From positions 62,001-126,000 of the forward strand of contig NW_002476454.1 in NCBI RefSeq assembly GCF_000189635.1: DNA of 64,000 nucleotides, read 5' to 3'. The notes beneath the pieces are model-generated. The model was not told the origin of the DNA. It ran no database searches and worked only from the letters and a program-made list of their open reading frames with translations. Origin of the DNA: Tetrahymena thermophila SB210. Taxonomy: Eukaryota; Ciliophora; Oligohymenophorea; Hymenostomatida; Tetrahymenidae. The translations under genes were made by a program, and so were the position numbers. Below are positions 13,838 through 28,100 of the stretch, piece after piece; position 1 is the first letter of the stretch, and every line of letters starts with the position of its first letter.

Positions 13838-14144
13838 ATGATATTTAGAATACGATATTTTAATGATGCTATAGTTATTTATGAAAACTCTCCAGATTCA
13901 AGAGGAAAATTAGGTCTAATTTTATTTAATTTTATTCTTCTTCTTTGATAAGTTACTTAAAATTTTAAAATTATTTCTAGTCAAAATAAAATCTAAAAAA
14001 AAATACTGTAATTAAATTTAAATTATTTGGGAATTCACGATGTCCTTCTTATTTAGTAGTAGGTTCATGAGTGAAGAAACCTATATTTTTAAAAATAATA
14101 AAATTGAAATTATGAATCTTATTTATTAAATATTTAAAATATGA
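13838..14144 (+). CDS. Small two-exon open frame, possibly a fragment of the same lost gene (79 aa)
   Basis: Exons 13838-13913 and 13981-14144 join across a 67-nt GT...AG intron to give 79 codons and TGA. The residues look coding (RYFNDAIVIYENSPDSRGKL before the intron; WEFTMSFLFSSRFMSEETY after it). The phases fit exactly. It lies 322 bases after the remnant at 12872-13516, on the same strand, inside DNA not present in the other spacers, so it is probably its downstream part rather than an independent gene. Function unknown. Confidence 0.35.
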
Positions 14145-15099
14145 AAATTTTTGTGTAAAGTCAGATTAATTCAACAAATAGTTTTATGTAAATAAAGGAT
14201 GAGTATTTTTAAGCAGCCAGAGGCAAGTTTTAACATTTAAAAAGTTATTTTCGAAATAGTTTTACAGGTTGTAAAATCAAATAGTATCATAACTCATATA
14301 ACATTAATTTAAAAATAATAATCCTTTCAAACTTTAAAGGATATTAAAAGAATCATTTGTAAAACCTAAAACTACAAATTATAAAATTGTTAACTTTTGC
14401 TTACTTTTTGTTCAAATTTATTCAATATGAAGTAAAAAAACTTCTATTTTAAAAAAATATTTTATATAAAATAATCTTTTTATCTTTTTGTTACTCATTA
14501 ATGCTTTAATACTAAATAGCTAAGAAATCACATATTTATTCCCTATCCTTTAGTTATAATCAATTAATTATTAATTGTAGATTTAATCATTTATTTAGCT
14601 AAAAAATAATTTAAATATGTAAACTTCTATTAATGTTCTAGATAAAAAAATTGTCTATTTTAAAATCTTAACATTTTTACTAACTCAATTTCCTAATGCT
14701 CCTTCTTACAAAAAGTTAAACTTTTATCAATAATTCATTAAGAGTTATTATTTTAATTGATGTTTTTTTTTTTAAAGAGAAATATTTTAAAATGTTTGTA
14801 ATAATTTTATTTATAAAAACAAAATTTAAATTTTCTTCACTTTCTTGATTTTTATATTTTTAGAGGAAAAAAGCAAATCAAAGAAAATTTTGATTTGTAT
14901 ATTTAATATTAAATTTTTTATATTTACCCTACATCAACCTTAAGATAATGAATTAATATAAGTTTTGAAATAAAAGCTATTTAAAATATGCAGTTATTAA
15001 TAATTAATAAAGTATTACCAACCAAATATAATTCTTTATCAATTTAAACTAATTTCCATACAATATTGAAAATCTTTAATATTATTTTTAAAAATTATT

Positions 15100-18000
15100 C
15101 TTATTTACTAAAATACATTCTAAAATTAGGTTTTTTAAAAAACTAATTTTATTTACTTAAACTTATTAGAAGGTTAAGCTATTGTAATTAATTGCAAACA
15201 CTTGTAAATATACTTTTTTTTTATTTACATTTTTATAGTTTGTTGCATTTTTAATTAGATCGTAATACTAAAAAATGATATAAAATGATAAACAAATTTA
15301 AAAATTTACTATAATATATTTTTTTTAAAAATATTTAAATGATATGATTCATAGACTTTCAAAATTTAAGAACAGGATATTAAAGCTAATTGTTGTTCTT
15401 TTCAGTATAATTACATATTTTCATTTTTATTTTCTTCAGATTTGTATTTGTTTTTCAAGATAAAAATTTTCAAATAAAATGGCATAATTATTTGGTTTAT
15501 ATCCTTTTTATTTACTTATTTTATTCAATTAAAGAAATAGAATAAGGACATTTTTTATTACGCTCATACTACATATAATTTTTAGTATAAAATTTTGTTA
15601 ATCTTTGACATTTCACAAGAATTATTTTAAGAAATAAAAATAGTTTAATAGATTTTAGCTTGGAAGCTTTATACTTTGATTATCTGATAAATAAAATTTA
15701 GTCTATCGTTATGATAATAATTTATATTTTGTTGATTTTTAATTTTGCTGTATTCATAATAATTGACTATTAGTTTTTATTGGTAATCAATATTGCATTT
15801 AAATTACATAATCAAAAATTTAAATGAATCTAAATTGTCAAATTTTATTTATTTATTTTTCATAATTTCCCTCTTATGACTTTTTATTTACTTCAAATGT
15901 TGGAAAGTATATTTCTCAAATAACTACTATTTAAATTAGTTATCTCAGGCCTAACTTTTTATATTTGTTATAAATAACATAAAATAAACAAAATTGAATA
16001 GCAATGATTTCGCTTAAGATAAAATTCTTAATAAGATTAAAGTTTTGCCTTCTTTTCTCTTAATTAACGTTAGTTAAGGCAATAGGATGTCCTTTTTGGA
16101 TATTAGGAGCCTCATCGTATTCTCCGTATATACAAACTATGATACTTTTGAAATCAGATCCTCAGCAAGATTTTCAAGATATTGCTGCGGTAGTCTACTA
16201 TCCGTTCACTGTTGGCATTTTTAATTTCCATAAAAATGTTAAGTACATACCAATTGAATAATCAGAAGATGTTCAATTGTACCAAATTGATAAAGATGAT
16301 AGATAAAGCCTATAAGTATCTGTTATTCATACCCTAGATTCTAAAGGAAGAATTATTGGATGGAGCTCAGGAAACGGATCAAAACAAAGTACTCTTTAAA
16401 TTCCTTCCTAAATTTAAGTCAATCCTAATTCTTGTTTGAATTCTGAAGAACTAATAGCTGTGACCTGGGACACATCAAATGTATTTTTTTGAACTTTTTA
16501 TTTTATTTATTTATTCTTTACTATTAAAATAGCTGTTTATCATTGATTATTCTTCTTCAACCATTTCTGATTCAAAAATAACTACAATTTAGCTGAAATA
16601 AGCTTAGATAATTCAGTGTGTGAGCAATAAGGCAAACAGAAGATTTTTGCTTGTTGATTCTTAAGGAGGTTTATATACATTTGATATTACCAGCTAACTT
16701 TTTTAAAAGCTATTTTAAATAGAAAAATTTGTTAATTTTTAGTCAATTTACGCAACCAAAAATTAAATTTCTATAACGTATGCTTCATAAAATGGGTCTT
16801 TCTATGTGTCTTCATATAAAAACTCAGTTCTACAGTTTTAGAATACTTTACCTTCGGTTTCAACATAGGTATTGGTTAGCTAAGAAGAAGACTTTATCAT
16901 AATAACAGGAGAGTCCAATTTGTTTTAGGTATGGTCAATGAAATAAAATATCTTAGTATATCAAGCAGATTTCTAAAAAATTTATTGTGATCAAAGAGAT
17001 GCAAACTAAACTTCAGTAGATTCTACAATTAATTTTACTTTTGGATCTATCAATCAAAGAAATCAAATATCAGTTGTTTCTGATAAATACATATTTGTAT
17101 ACTCATTAGAAGAGAAAAGTCCTCTTTTATTTAAAAATTAAGTTTTTAAGATGACATTTAAATGGATGAAAGCTTTTGTAGTTGAGAATTAAGTAGTGGC
17201 GTGTTTCTATTCTTCTATTTCTACTTTAGATCTCAAGACATCTAAATTTATTTATTTCATGGACTCTTTTTAATCGGCTTAATCATCTTATGATATAGTT
17301 AGATAACTTTAAATTGACTCTGATTTTAATAGGTAAATTTTTTTAGTTTATAAAAAAGTTAATTTATGGTAAAATATATTAGAATAATTAAATCTGATTA
17401 AGCAGGAACTATATAGTATTGGTCATTGTTTGACAACTAACTAGAAAAATAAATAAGCTACATTAACCATGACACTATCTTTTTTATAGATAAGTCAATC
17501 AATAAAGTAAGTTTTTTTTTTTAGAAATTTTGTTTAAAATTTGTTAGTATGTATTTTCAATTAACAACATCATATTTTCAGTGTTTACATTTTTGTTTTT
17601 GCGGAAGCAAAGAATTAATTTAATCCTAAATTTGTTATAAACTAGATTAATTAAATAAACATTTTAACTTAATTTTATCATAATCAGATATGTTAAAAAT
17701 TTCTAACCACTTCGATTAAAAAATTAAAAATAATTTTTTTAAAAATCCATTTATTAATGAAAATATTTAGAAATTTATTAAATAAGAGATAATTCAAAAA
17801 AACTAAACAACCTTTAAGCTTTTTAAATAATTTAAAGTTTTATTGAAACAAATTAAAAAGATCTTATTATAATAAATAATTAAAACTATTATAAAAGTAA
17901 AAAGCTAAATTTAAATTTAAAAATAAGAAAACGAGTTCTTAAATATACATTTTAAAAATTATAATTTATTTTTATTAATCTTATTTATAAAATTTATACG

Positions 18001-21000
18001 AATTAAATTCTTCTTCTCTGCATTTACAACAATTTAACTGCTTAAGTGTAAAAATTAAACTTCATATTTTGGTTTACCTATTAATAATTTTTAAAAAACT
18101 AATTTAAATGTAAAGCTAGTACAATACTAAACTTATACGGCCACTGACTAAACTTTGATAGTAATCTATGATTATTTACTAGGAGTATTAATAGATAGTA
18201 TAATAAGTCCTTTTGGATAGAGCAATCTTTAAGATTTTGTACTTATTTAAGACAAGCAAAATAAGCTTATCATAGGGTTTGTAATACAAACAACATAATA
18301 TGTAATATACAAGCTTGATAGCAGTTTAGATCACTCACTAATATTTAGCGGAGTACTCCAACAAAATGGTTCTATCGATAGTGATGGTGAAATAGTATTG
18401 TTAGAATAAAAATAACAAATCTTAATACAAATTAATGGATATCTGTCTTTATTCAATTACTATTATTCAAGTGGAGATAGTAATTAATAAATAAATTTAC
18501 AAAATAATACTGATTAGGTCATTTCGTTTTTTTATCTTAGCTAAGCTTAAACTCTAATTTCAGTCAAATAATAGAATATTTAGGTAAATAGTATTTTTGA
18601 ATTTCAATAATATTCGTATTTATAATATTAATGTGTATATTATTTGAAAAATAAGATATAATATTTTTAAAAAAAAGATATATCTATATGACAGCAATAC
18701 CTTTAATTTAATCAACAACTTAAACTACAATGTAGGATAACCTTCAAATATATTTTTAGTTGATGAATAGCAAACACTTGTTTTAAATAAAGGAAATCAG
18801 CTTTGTTTTATGAATTATCAGAATTATAAACAATAAGTATTGAATCTAAATGATTAATCAGTGCAATTTTTCGCATTTGATGGGCCTTAAGGCTTGCTAA
18901 TAGCAATATTAAGCAATTCAAAAATTATTGTTGTAGATATTGGCACTACAAATTTTCTCAATCAAATATAAATATATTCTAATGCAATACAAACAGTTGA
19001 TATTTATACAGACAAATAATTAGTTATGGTTGCATATAATGATGGATAGATCATTTTATATAACTATATAAAAAATATTATTCAAAATGTATTCAATAAT
19101 GCCTATCCAGCTAGTGCTAAAGATTTAGACTCAAAATATAATACCCTTGCCCTATAGTCGAATGTATTTGTAATAAATTATTAATCTAGATTTTCATTTT
19201 ATTTAAAAACTTGATTTAGGTATTTTTTTTAACTAATTTTTGTTATTAAATATAATTTTTCACACAATCATGCGATATTAAAAAAAATTTTTTTTAATTT
19301 CAAAAAGATTTAACATTTTTTTTTTTAAACTGTAAAATTAAATGATGTATTATTTTTAATTTAAAAATTTTCTTATTGTTTTTTTTAAATTATAAAAATA
19401 AATATATTTGATAATAATAAAATAATATTTTTATTTTTTATATAGATATTTACAAGAACATTGACAGATAATTGCTTAATTAATTAAATAGTTCTCCCTA
19501 ATTAATTAAATAGCTTTTATATAGATGTAAAAAGTGGTTTGACTCTAATGCTATCAAGCTAAATACAGCTGTATAATTAAATAAAATAGCAATATATTTC
19601 GAGCTCGCCAGCTAGCATTGATTTAAATGATTCTTATATAATATATTCAATACCATCGTAAAATTACTTATTTGTTGGATTTGCAAACGTAACCTCCAAC
19701 TATGTGATTGTGTATGAACTAGATACATATAAGCAAATAGGTTTATTGAACCATAATGTTTCTTAGTGTGTCACAATATATAAATTTTACTATGACGAAT
19801 ATTTAAATAGACTTTTTGTAGGTTGCTTTTCACCTGGAACTATAGTTGTTTGGGATTTATCCAGAAACTTTAAATTAATTTAAGTTCTTGATTAGATAGA
19901 ATCTGTCTATAGAATTTCAGGAATAGTTTTTAATCCTTAAGATAAGCTTATCATGTTTCTTGGGGTAAAAAATTATGATTTAAATTGATTTATTAAAAAT
20001 TAATTTACATTTTAAAAATTAAAAATTAATTCTTATATACCCATTTTAAAATTAGAAAATAAAGAAAATTAATTATCTTTTATAAACTTACTAACTTTCA
20101 TAAATTTTTTTAAATTATTAACAATATAAACATATAATAATAAAATAATAAAATTAAAAATTAATTTATTAAGTATGCTTGGTGGTCAAGATCGATAGAT
20201 TATTATACCTTAACTCATAGGTGCACGATTGCAGGATTATATGCAAAATTTGACTTAACTAACAAACTACAAATAGTATGGGATGTAAGTAATTTTAAAG
20301 GATTATTGAATATATAACATTTTTTAAATATTAAAGCACAACGGTAGTGTTAGAATTTATAATTATAACTGTGATAATATTGGTTATATAGATGCTCACG
20401 AGAATTGGATATATTAAGGTCTGATTGATGAGTAAAATTAAATTCTAATCACTGTTAGGTAAGCATTTTTAAATATATTTAAATTTAAAAATTAATTTTT
20501 TTTTGTAATTAATTACCAGCAAAGATAGATATGTAAGAACTTGGAATTATAAGAATTTGCCTTATCCAAATAAAATGTAATAATAATATCTTTTTTAAAT
20601 TTTAAATAAACTTAATAAATTAATTAGGTATGAGATATAGCTTTAAAATCCACTATATGATGCTTTTCTTGACAAGGATAATAATTATGTTTTTGTATCA
20701 GATTTTAATGGTTTTATTTATGCATTAACATTTCCATAATTAGTTCTTGTTAGATAAACGTAAGTGACTAGTTCTAGAATAAATAGTCTTTATTTTGATT
20801 CAAAGCACAACATGCTAATATTTGGATGTTTAGCTTCTAATACAATAGGTTATTATAATGTTGTTTAATTCATGTAATCATTTGCTAACACTTTCTCTTA
20901 TTCGTATGTAGGTAAGATTAAAATTTATTAATACAATTTTTATTCTAAAAAATGCAGATAATTAATATTTTTTAAGATGTTTTATTAAAATATTTGTAAA

Positions 21001-24000
21001 AATTTATAGGTGTGATGTCTACTCTTTAAACATAGTAAGGAATTATATTCTATCAAGAAGGTAATGTTATTTAGCTTTGGGATTATAAGTCTAAGTAATT
21101 AAGATATGGATTTTATGTTGCAGACTCAGGTATAGATTTCTATAGTGATTTTATCCTCATCGAAGGTTAAGCTTCAATTGCTGCTTTACTAACTCGTGAA
21201 TAAACAGTATTTTTTGATATAAATACTATATCAATAATTAATATCTAAAAGCAAAAATGTTCCAGAAATACATAAATACAAGGGTATTTGATTTGTTCAT
21301 ATGTGAATTACATAACAATTTTAGATGTGAATGAATATAAAGTATTTTAATAAATTTCGATTGATAAAAACTCTTCTATTATAAAACTTAAAGCTATTGC
21401 GCAGCTTAAAACTTTTTTCGTAACTACAACTTAAGGATAGGTAATTGGGTACACTCTTAATCTTTCATCATAATAATTATAATTCAACTAAATATTTAAT
21501 TTATAACTCCTCAGCGAAGCGATAGTAAATAGCTTGCTTATCGAATAATCTAATAGCTATATTTTAATAGCTTCTGCTTTAAGTGGATAAATAGCTTAAA
21601 TGGTATTATCTTAGGAGCTTGTTATTTTAAAATAATAAACACTTTTGCTACCTGGAATAACCTCTCATGCTCACATTCTATAATACACCAATGGTTATGT
21701 AAAATCTACCTCATTTTTAATTTTATTTAAAGTTAAGAAAAACTTTTTCTTTACAACAATTATAAACAATTATAAAATAATTTTAGCAGAGTTAATCTAA
21801 ATGTAAACTTGTTTAATCTAATTTGAACCATTTAAATTTTTATAAAATTTAAATAAAATATCAAAATAACCAATTTTAAAAATTTTTATATTTATTTTAA
21901 AAATTAATTAATTAAATATATAAAAATAGGTATTTATTAAAAGAATACAGGATTTTTCATTAAATTTATTCAATCCTTATGACATGACTCTAATCAGCTA
22001 AGTTACTAGTCCCTGCATTGGATATTCTTATAAACTTGATATAAGCTTAGAATTTGATTATATTATTTAAAGTTGTCTAGGAGTTTATCAAATTAATGAG
22101 CTTTCAACTTTAAAATTAGTATCTTATGGAAGATTTACAACTACTCTTCTTTAATATCCTGTAAACCCCTTATTTACCCCAAGTGATAACAAGATAATTT
22201 TCATCAATAAAGATTACTTTTTTGATGCTTACACTTTTCAAATATAGACCTATAGAATTAATAGACTCAACTAAACAATAACACTGTTAGGTATTTATAC
22301 ATCAGATTTTACGAGACTTGGAAGTGTAGCAGATTATGAAATATTTGACACAAAAGAAAATGTGTATGCATAGCTTATTTTATACTCTGGAAAATAAATA
22401 GCTTAGATATAACTCCCTATATTTGGTTAATCAATCTGCTAAGAGTAGATTACTTCAGACTAATTTGCTTAGGTATTATAATCTATTCAAAAAATTTATC
22501 TATTGATATATAACTACTTTCCTATTTAATAACTTATCTTTAATGTATTAATTGAAGGATAAACAATTTTACCACCTTTTCCTTCTTTTTAGTTCTCAAA
22601 CCACTCACTAGTGAACATTATTTCAAAAAGTAATACAACACAATACAAAATAATTGTCAGCGAAGACCTGTTTACTTCATTTTCAGGATATAATCTCGTA
22701 TCTTTAAATAACTTATAAATATAACCAGCAACTTCTTAAAATGATTTTATCCAGTTTTCAATTCAACAAATATAAACATTTCAAATGATTAATGTTTAAT
22801 TAGTAGGAAATTAAAAAATGTTTAGCTTCTAAATAAACTCTATTAATAATGTCTACTTCTAATAACTAACTGTATCAGGATTAATTTTAAATAGTCCAAA
22901 TTTAATAAGTCTATTTAAAATTACAGGAGTAAAATAAATAACACTTTAATAAATAAATGTATTTTAATCAATCTTTAATTAAACTACTCTCTTTTATTTT
23001 TAAGATGACTTAAAAGTGTAAAAAGCTTCAATAGATTTTGATTAGATAAATATTACAAAATGTCAATTTAATTACAATTCAGATTCTTAGTATGTTGCTC
23101 CTATTTTTATTTCTAATTACTTTAATGTTTCTCTTTCAGACATGAGTTTAAATTCTAATAATGGTGTATCATTACCAATAATAAAAAGTTACCTAATTTA
23201 AAATCTATAACTTAATAACACTCAATTTACTAATAATATAAATTTGATGTTTCTTTAATATAAAAAAAGCTTAAATTTAGAAGAAAATATTTTTGAAATC
23301 AATTAGTAAATAAACAATGATTACATCTAAATTTAGAATGTAACTTTAAGTAATAATACATTTAATGATGCAAAGTAGTATAGTGCACTAGAAATTATAA
23401 GTCAGACATTGAAGATCACTGATTTTTACATCACCTAAAATAGTGATTTTACTAAAAAAACTACTATTGTCTCAATAAAAACAATTAGCGAATTTAATCT
23501 TGATAAATTTGTTGTTAGTTTAAACTAAGGGTTTTATAATTTGGCTGTTATATCAAATTAAAATTAAGGCACTCTTCAAAATGCAGAAATATCAAATAAC
23601 GATGCAATTTAGGCTCTAGTGATTACTCAGTCAATCCTCTAAATTTTAAACTTAAAACTCTTGCACAATAAATCAAGTGGATTAAATCAATTGAATTCAA
23701 TTGCCAATATAGACTAAAATTCATAAGTTTATATAAAAAACTCAACTTTTAAAAATAACTTATCTAATTAAGGTGGTTCAATATTTTCGTCATAAAGTGA
23801 GCTTTAAATAGAAGGGTCTTTTTTTGACAGCGATTAAGGTTTATAAGAAGGAGGATCAATATATTCTATATATTCTAATTTAAAAATAAATGATTCCTAA
23901 TTTTTAAATTCTAAATCAATAAAAGGGGGAAGTATTTATTTTGAAAACGGAATCTTAATATTAAATAAAATAAATGCTCAAAATTGCTAATCTGGTGGGA

Positions 24001-27000
24001 GTGGAGGATATGCATATATTAATTAAGCTACCTAATTTTAAATCTCCAACTTCAGCTCTTAATATTGTAAAGCTTTTAGTGATGGAGGAGTTCTGTATAT
24101 AACTCTAACTAATGGAAATAGCTCTTTTATTGTGGACTCTATTTTTTAAAATAACTAAGCATTAGGGTATTTATTTTTCATTTTAATTTGATAAATAAAA
24201 AAATTACTATTTTCAATAAACAAATTTAAATTTCAAAATATAATTCTTCTTCCATTATAAATTTTAAACATAACTATTATATGAATATACTAATACAATA
24301 AATTTGAAACCATTATAGCAAATAATAAAATTTAATATGAAAAGAGTTGTTGACTTATGAGAAATTAAAGTTTTTTTTTTCATTTAAAAAATAAATTCTA
24401 AAAAAATAGTTTTTAAATTGGTTAATATTTTGATTAAATTTTTTAATGATTTTATTTCAATCATTTTGATTTAAAAATATGAAAATAGGAGTGGAGGAGT
24501 TATTTTACTTCATGGTTCAGATATAATAATTTCAAAATCAAACTTCGGAAATAATGCAGCTGGAATAGGAGGAGTCATAAGATATTTTGATTTAAAGCCT
24601 TAGTTTTTAATTGACAGAGGCAACACATAAAGAGATTCTTGTAAAACATTTAGTTAGAACTAGTGCAAATCTAATAAAGCTATTATCTTTGGTGATTAAA
24701 TTGCAAGCTATCCTTAATTTGCTTCTATTTTACCAAGTAAAGACTTCGATGTGGATATAAAAAATTACCCAAATATTACCTTTAACAATTTTAGAAGTGG
24801 GTAAAGTAACTTTGACTTGACTATTTAATTTTTGGATGAATTTAAAAATTAAGTAAAACAAATAGATTTATAAAATCAAAGTAATGAATTTTTTTTTTCT
24901 ACAAATTTAAATCTCTAATTATTTCAATTTTTAACAAATAGCTTTGGTCAGTTAAATAAGTTAAGATTTATTCTAAGAAATAAGCTCATATAATTGTAGG
25001 ATAAACATTTAACAAAGTAGTACATTTTTATAAGATCAAATTGTAAAAATAGAAGGTGCAACATTAGTTGAATATACTTATTACTCATCCAAAAAAATAG
25101 GATGCTTTATGAATAATTTTAAAATTACAGGAGTTCCATCTAAAAATGCTTCTATATAGCTTTCACTTAATGGGATGAAAACTTTAAATAGCACTAATCA
25201 ATTTATTAATGTAGATAATATAGATATATCTATATTTTTTAGGAGCTGTTAAGTTGGTGAGTCCTATAATTCAGTATGCTAAGGCTGTTAATTGTAAGAG
25301 TGCATTTAATGCTTAAATGGAACATATTCCCTCAATCTTCCAAAAATAGGAGATTAAATTTAATGCAAAAATTGTGACAATTAAAAAGCTAGTTTTTGTG
25401 AGCTAAACCAAATTGTGTTAAGGGAAAATTACTGGTAATTAATTAATTAATTCAAAATTTAATTTTTAATTTAAAAATGTAGGAGATAAAGTAATAATTC
25501 TGATGAAATATACTAATGCGATCAGCTTTCTAACCCTTGTAATGGAGATTCATCAAAAGGGTACTGTTAAGAGGGATACACAGGGGCTTTATGCTCGTCT
25601 TGCGATGATTATGGGTATGTATGGGGAAATAAATATGGAAAAGTTAGTGAATTAGGTAAGAAAAGCATTTAATGCTCTTTATGCTCTTCTATTTAAGATA
25701 ATTCCTTTAAATAAATACTATTACTCTTAGGAATAGTACTCTATCTGGTTTTTTTAATTTTAGAATCCTAAAACAGCAATTGTAAAATGTGTCAAATTCG
25801 TATTATATCCTCACTTAAAATTCTCTAAATGGGAGTATCATAGTTTATACTTTAATCCACAGTAATATCCAAGATCTTTATAAATTAATTTTATGTAATA
25901 TCGGCTTTGAAGTCTAGTATTGGTTTTACATTCCCAGGATTATTCTAGAGCTTATTTACCTTTCCTCAGACAACTTCATAACCAATATTGGTGTTTTTAT
26001 ATTCAATAGACTGCACCTTGAGTTAATTAAATTCCGACATACCAATCCAATACTTGAGATTTATTTACATCTCAATCGTTCTTCCATGTATCTTTTTGCT
26101 ACTAATTTATATTTCTATTAACATAATTTTTATTGGAGTGTAATATTTTATGCCATATCAATACTATTATACTTAAATTAAATATAATAATGCTAACATG
26201 GCAATTAGTACTATAATTGTATTCAGTTATCTTGCTACATAGAATATTTACCAGGCTGCATTAGAAATTATTATTTGTGAAAAGTTTGGAGATACTTACT
26301 ACATGAAAAGTTAGATGGATTAAGAATGCTATAATGATGAGCATAAATTTTACATAGTATTTTTAGTACTTCCTGTTTTAATAGCAGTCATAATTATCTA
26401 TCCTATAATTATGTTATATGTATTATGTAGAAACCATTCTAAAATGTTCGACAATATATCAACAAATGTTATAAGAAGATATGGTTATTTCTTTCAAGGC
26501 TATAAGAAAAATAGATGGTGGTGGGAGTTTATCAAAACTTGGTATAAGATAATAATTCTATTTTTGTCAACCTACTACAATAGTAAACCTCAAATTTAGT
26601 TGATTTCAATTATATTTGTTTAGTCAGTTTACTGTGCTTCTATAATACTCTTTAAACCATATTAAGATCGTAAAATAAACAAGTTAGAGTCTAAATCAGC
26701 CACTTATGTTCTCTTAATTTTTTGGGTTGCTTTGTTTCAGTAGTTGAATGATGATATACTTTATCTTAATTTTATTTTTTCGATTACTTTGGTTCTATTA
26801 TTAATAATGATGTTTGGTAAGTTAATTTTCCTTTTATCTTTAATATTTAAACATTAATTATTAAAATTAAAAAGGATAATTAGCAATGAGTTTTCTTGGT
26901 GTAATTTTTAAAAGAAATTAATATTTCTTATTAAAAAGTAAGTGCTTACTTTCGATATTTAAATTTTTATCAAGAAAGTTAGTAAATAAATAAGCATGGG

Positions 27001-28100
27001 CTCAAAAGTACTTGTTTGAAAATAATTATTTACTATACAATTTGCTTTTTAATTAAGAATATGATCCTTTTAAAGTGTTTAATAAGTAAATTTATATTTT
27101 CATTTAGCAACTTTAATTAACTTTAAGAAATATTTAAAAAAATTATAGTTGGTCAAAGTTAAGAAGATCTATTTACAAAGGAAATTTAGCCAAAATCTAA
27201 ATTGAAAATTTTTAGAAATTAATTGATTCAAGTGTAAACAAAGAATTAGATTCAAAAAAAGATTTTCCAAAATCTCCAAAGTAGCTATTCTCAATTTAAT
27301 TTAATAATTCTTCAGTTTCTTTAAATAGTCCAACAGCATCTCTATTTAAAAAACATACAAGATAAAAATTTAGTATGAATAAATAAGGTATCAATAGAAA
27401 ATAATTTGACAACATTGATGAAGAAACATAAAATTGATTAAAATTAATTTTTTACTAAGAAATTTAAAAACTATATGTTAGTTTAGTGTTTTATATGTTT
27501 TTATGTTTTTGAGTAGTTTTTTTAAATAATATTGAATATACTTTTGTCAACCCAGATATAATATTTAAAATTCTTTGAAATTTTTTTTATTTTTATTAAT
27601 CCTGTATTATATTTTTTTTATTAAAATTTAAAATAAAATTACTGAACTCTAATACCTTAATTTAGCTTTAAGATTTCTTATTTAATTTAGTTTAATGGTT
27701 ATATAAATTATAATTTTCTATTTTGCAAAAATAAGATTTTTTTTCATAAATTAGTAAAAACTCTCATAAACTGGAAGTTAATTCTTAAGAAAACTTTTGT
27801 TATATATATGATCATATAAAATATCTTAGGTTTTTAATAATTAATCTTTTAGATCTTGTCATAGTTATAAATTATTTTCATATTATAATTAAACAGATAA
27901 AATTAAAAAATTTTATTATTCCCTAAAATTTAATTTAAAATAAATTTGAAAATAATAATAACTAAATAATGTTTTATCATAAACTCGAGAATTTAGTCCT
28001 GGGATCTTGATAAATCTCAATTCCAAAATGTGAAATGATGAAAAAATTTAAAAAATCAAATATAAAATAAGAGAAGTTATAATAAATAAAGAAGATAGAA
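15100..28100 (+). repeat. Tandem repeat unit 2
   Basis: The start-codon-to-start-codon distance from copy 1 is 15158 bp and to copy 3 is 13271 bp. Flanks resemble units 1 and 4. The unit extends past the stop codon at least to about 28090, where it keeps an eroded trace of the remnant gene found whole-length only after copy 1. Confidence 0.7.
16004..27437 (+). CDS. Giant multi-domain surface transmembrane protein, tandem copy 2 (about 3032 aa)
   Basis: Exons: 16004-16480, 16533-17332, 17383-17506, 18116-18583, 18678-19169, 19446-19964, 20174-20284, 20337-20458, 20520-20576, 20628-20911, 21010-21698, 21930-24166, 24489-24880, 24942-25434, 25483-26816, 26875-27085 and 27149-27437, giving 3033 codons with TGA. 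The domain order is as in copy 1: signal peptide ending near LVKA, propeller-like region, beta-helix, Cys-rich module, membrane block, tail. Differences seen: exon 4 is 6 nt longer (an extra Ser-Asp in a loop), exon 2 is 3 nt shorter, and the tail ends ...NKQG...DEETQN. The membrane segment at 26411-26596 is base-for-base identical to copy 3 (39864-40049), while the exon 5 and exon 7 stretches match copy 4 better. The T10 run at 24889-24898 would shift the frame if translated, but it lies inside intron 13. No in-frame TGA was found in any exon, so the copy looks functional. Confidence 0.85.

Larger units (their letters stand above)
12319..16003. other. Spacer between copies 1 and 2, with extra inserted DNA
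   Basis: About 3.7 kb, twice the other spacers. 12319-12760 is 3' flank shared with copies 2 and 3, and about 14770-16003 is 5' flank shared with the other copies. The middle, about 12800-14760, is extra here and holds the gene remnants annotated separately. Beyond them, a TGA-poor frame starting at an ATG at 14141 contains a protein-like stretch around 14195-14330 (KDEYFQAARGKFQHLKSYF) that may be another piece of the same lost gene. Confidence 0.6.

Noticed and set aside
24889..24898. Apparent 1-nt frameshift in a T10 run of copy 2, and a shift at the same place in copy 4
   Set aside because: All four copies have matching GT and AG boundaries around it and the spliced frames agree, so it is intron 13.
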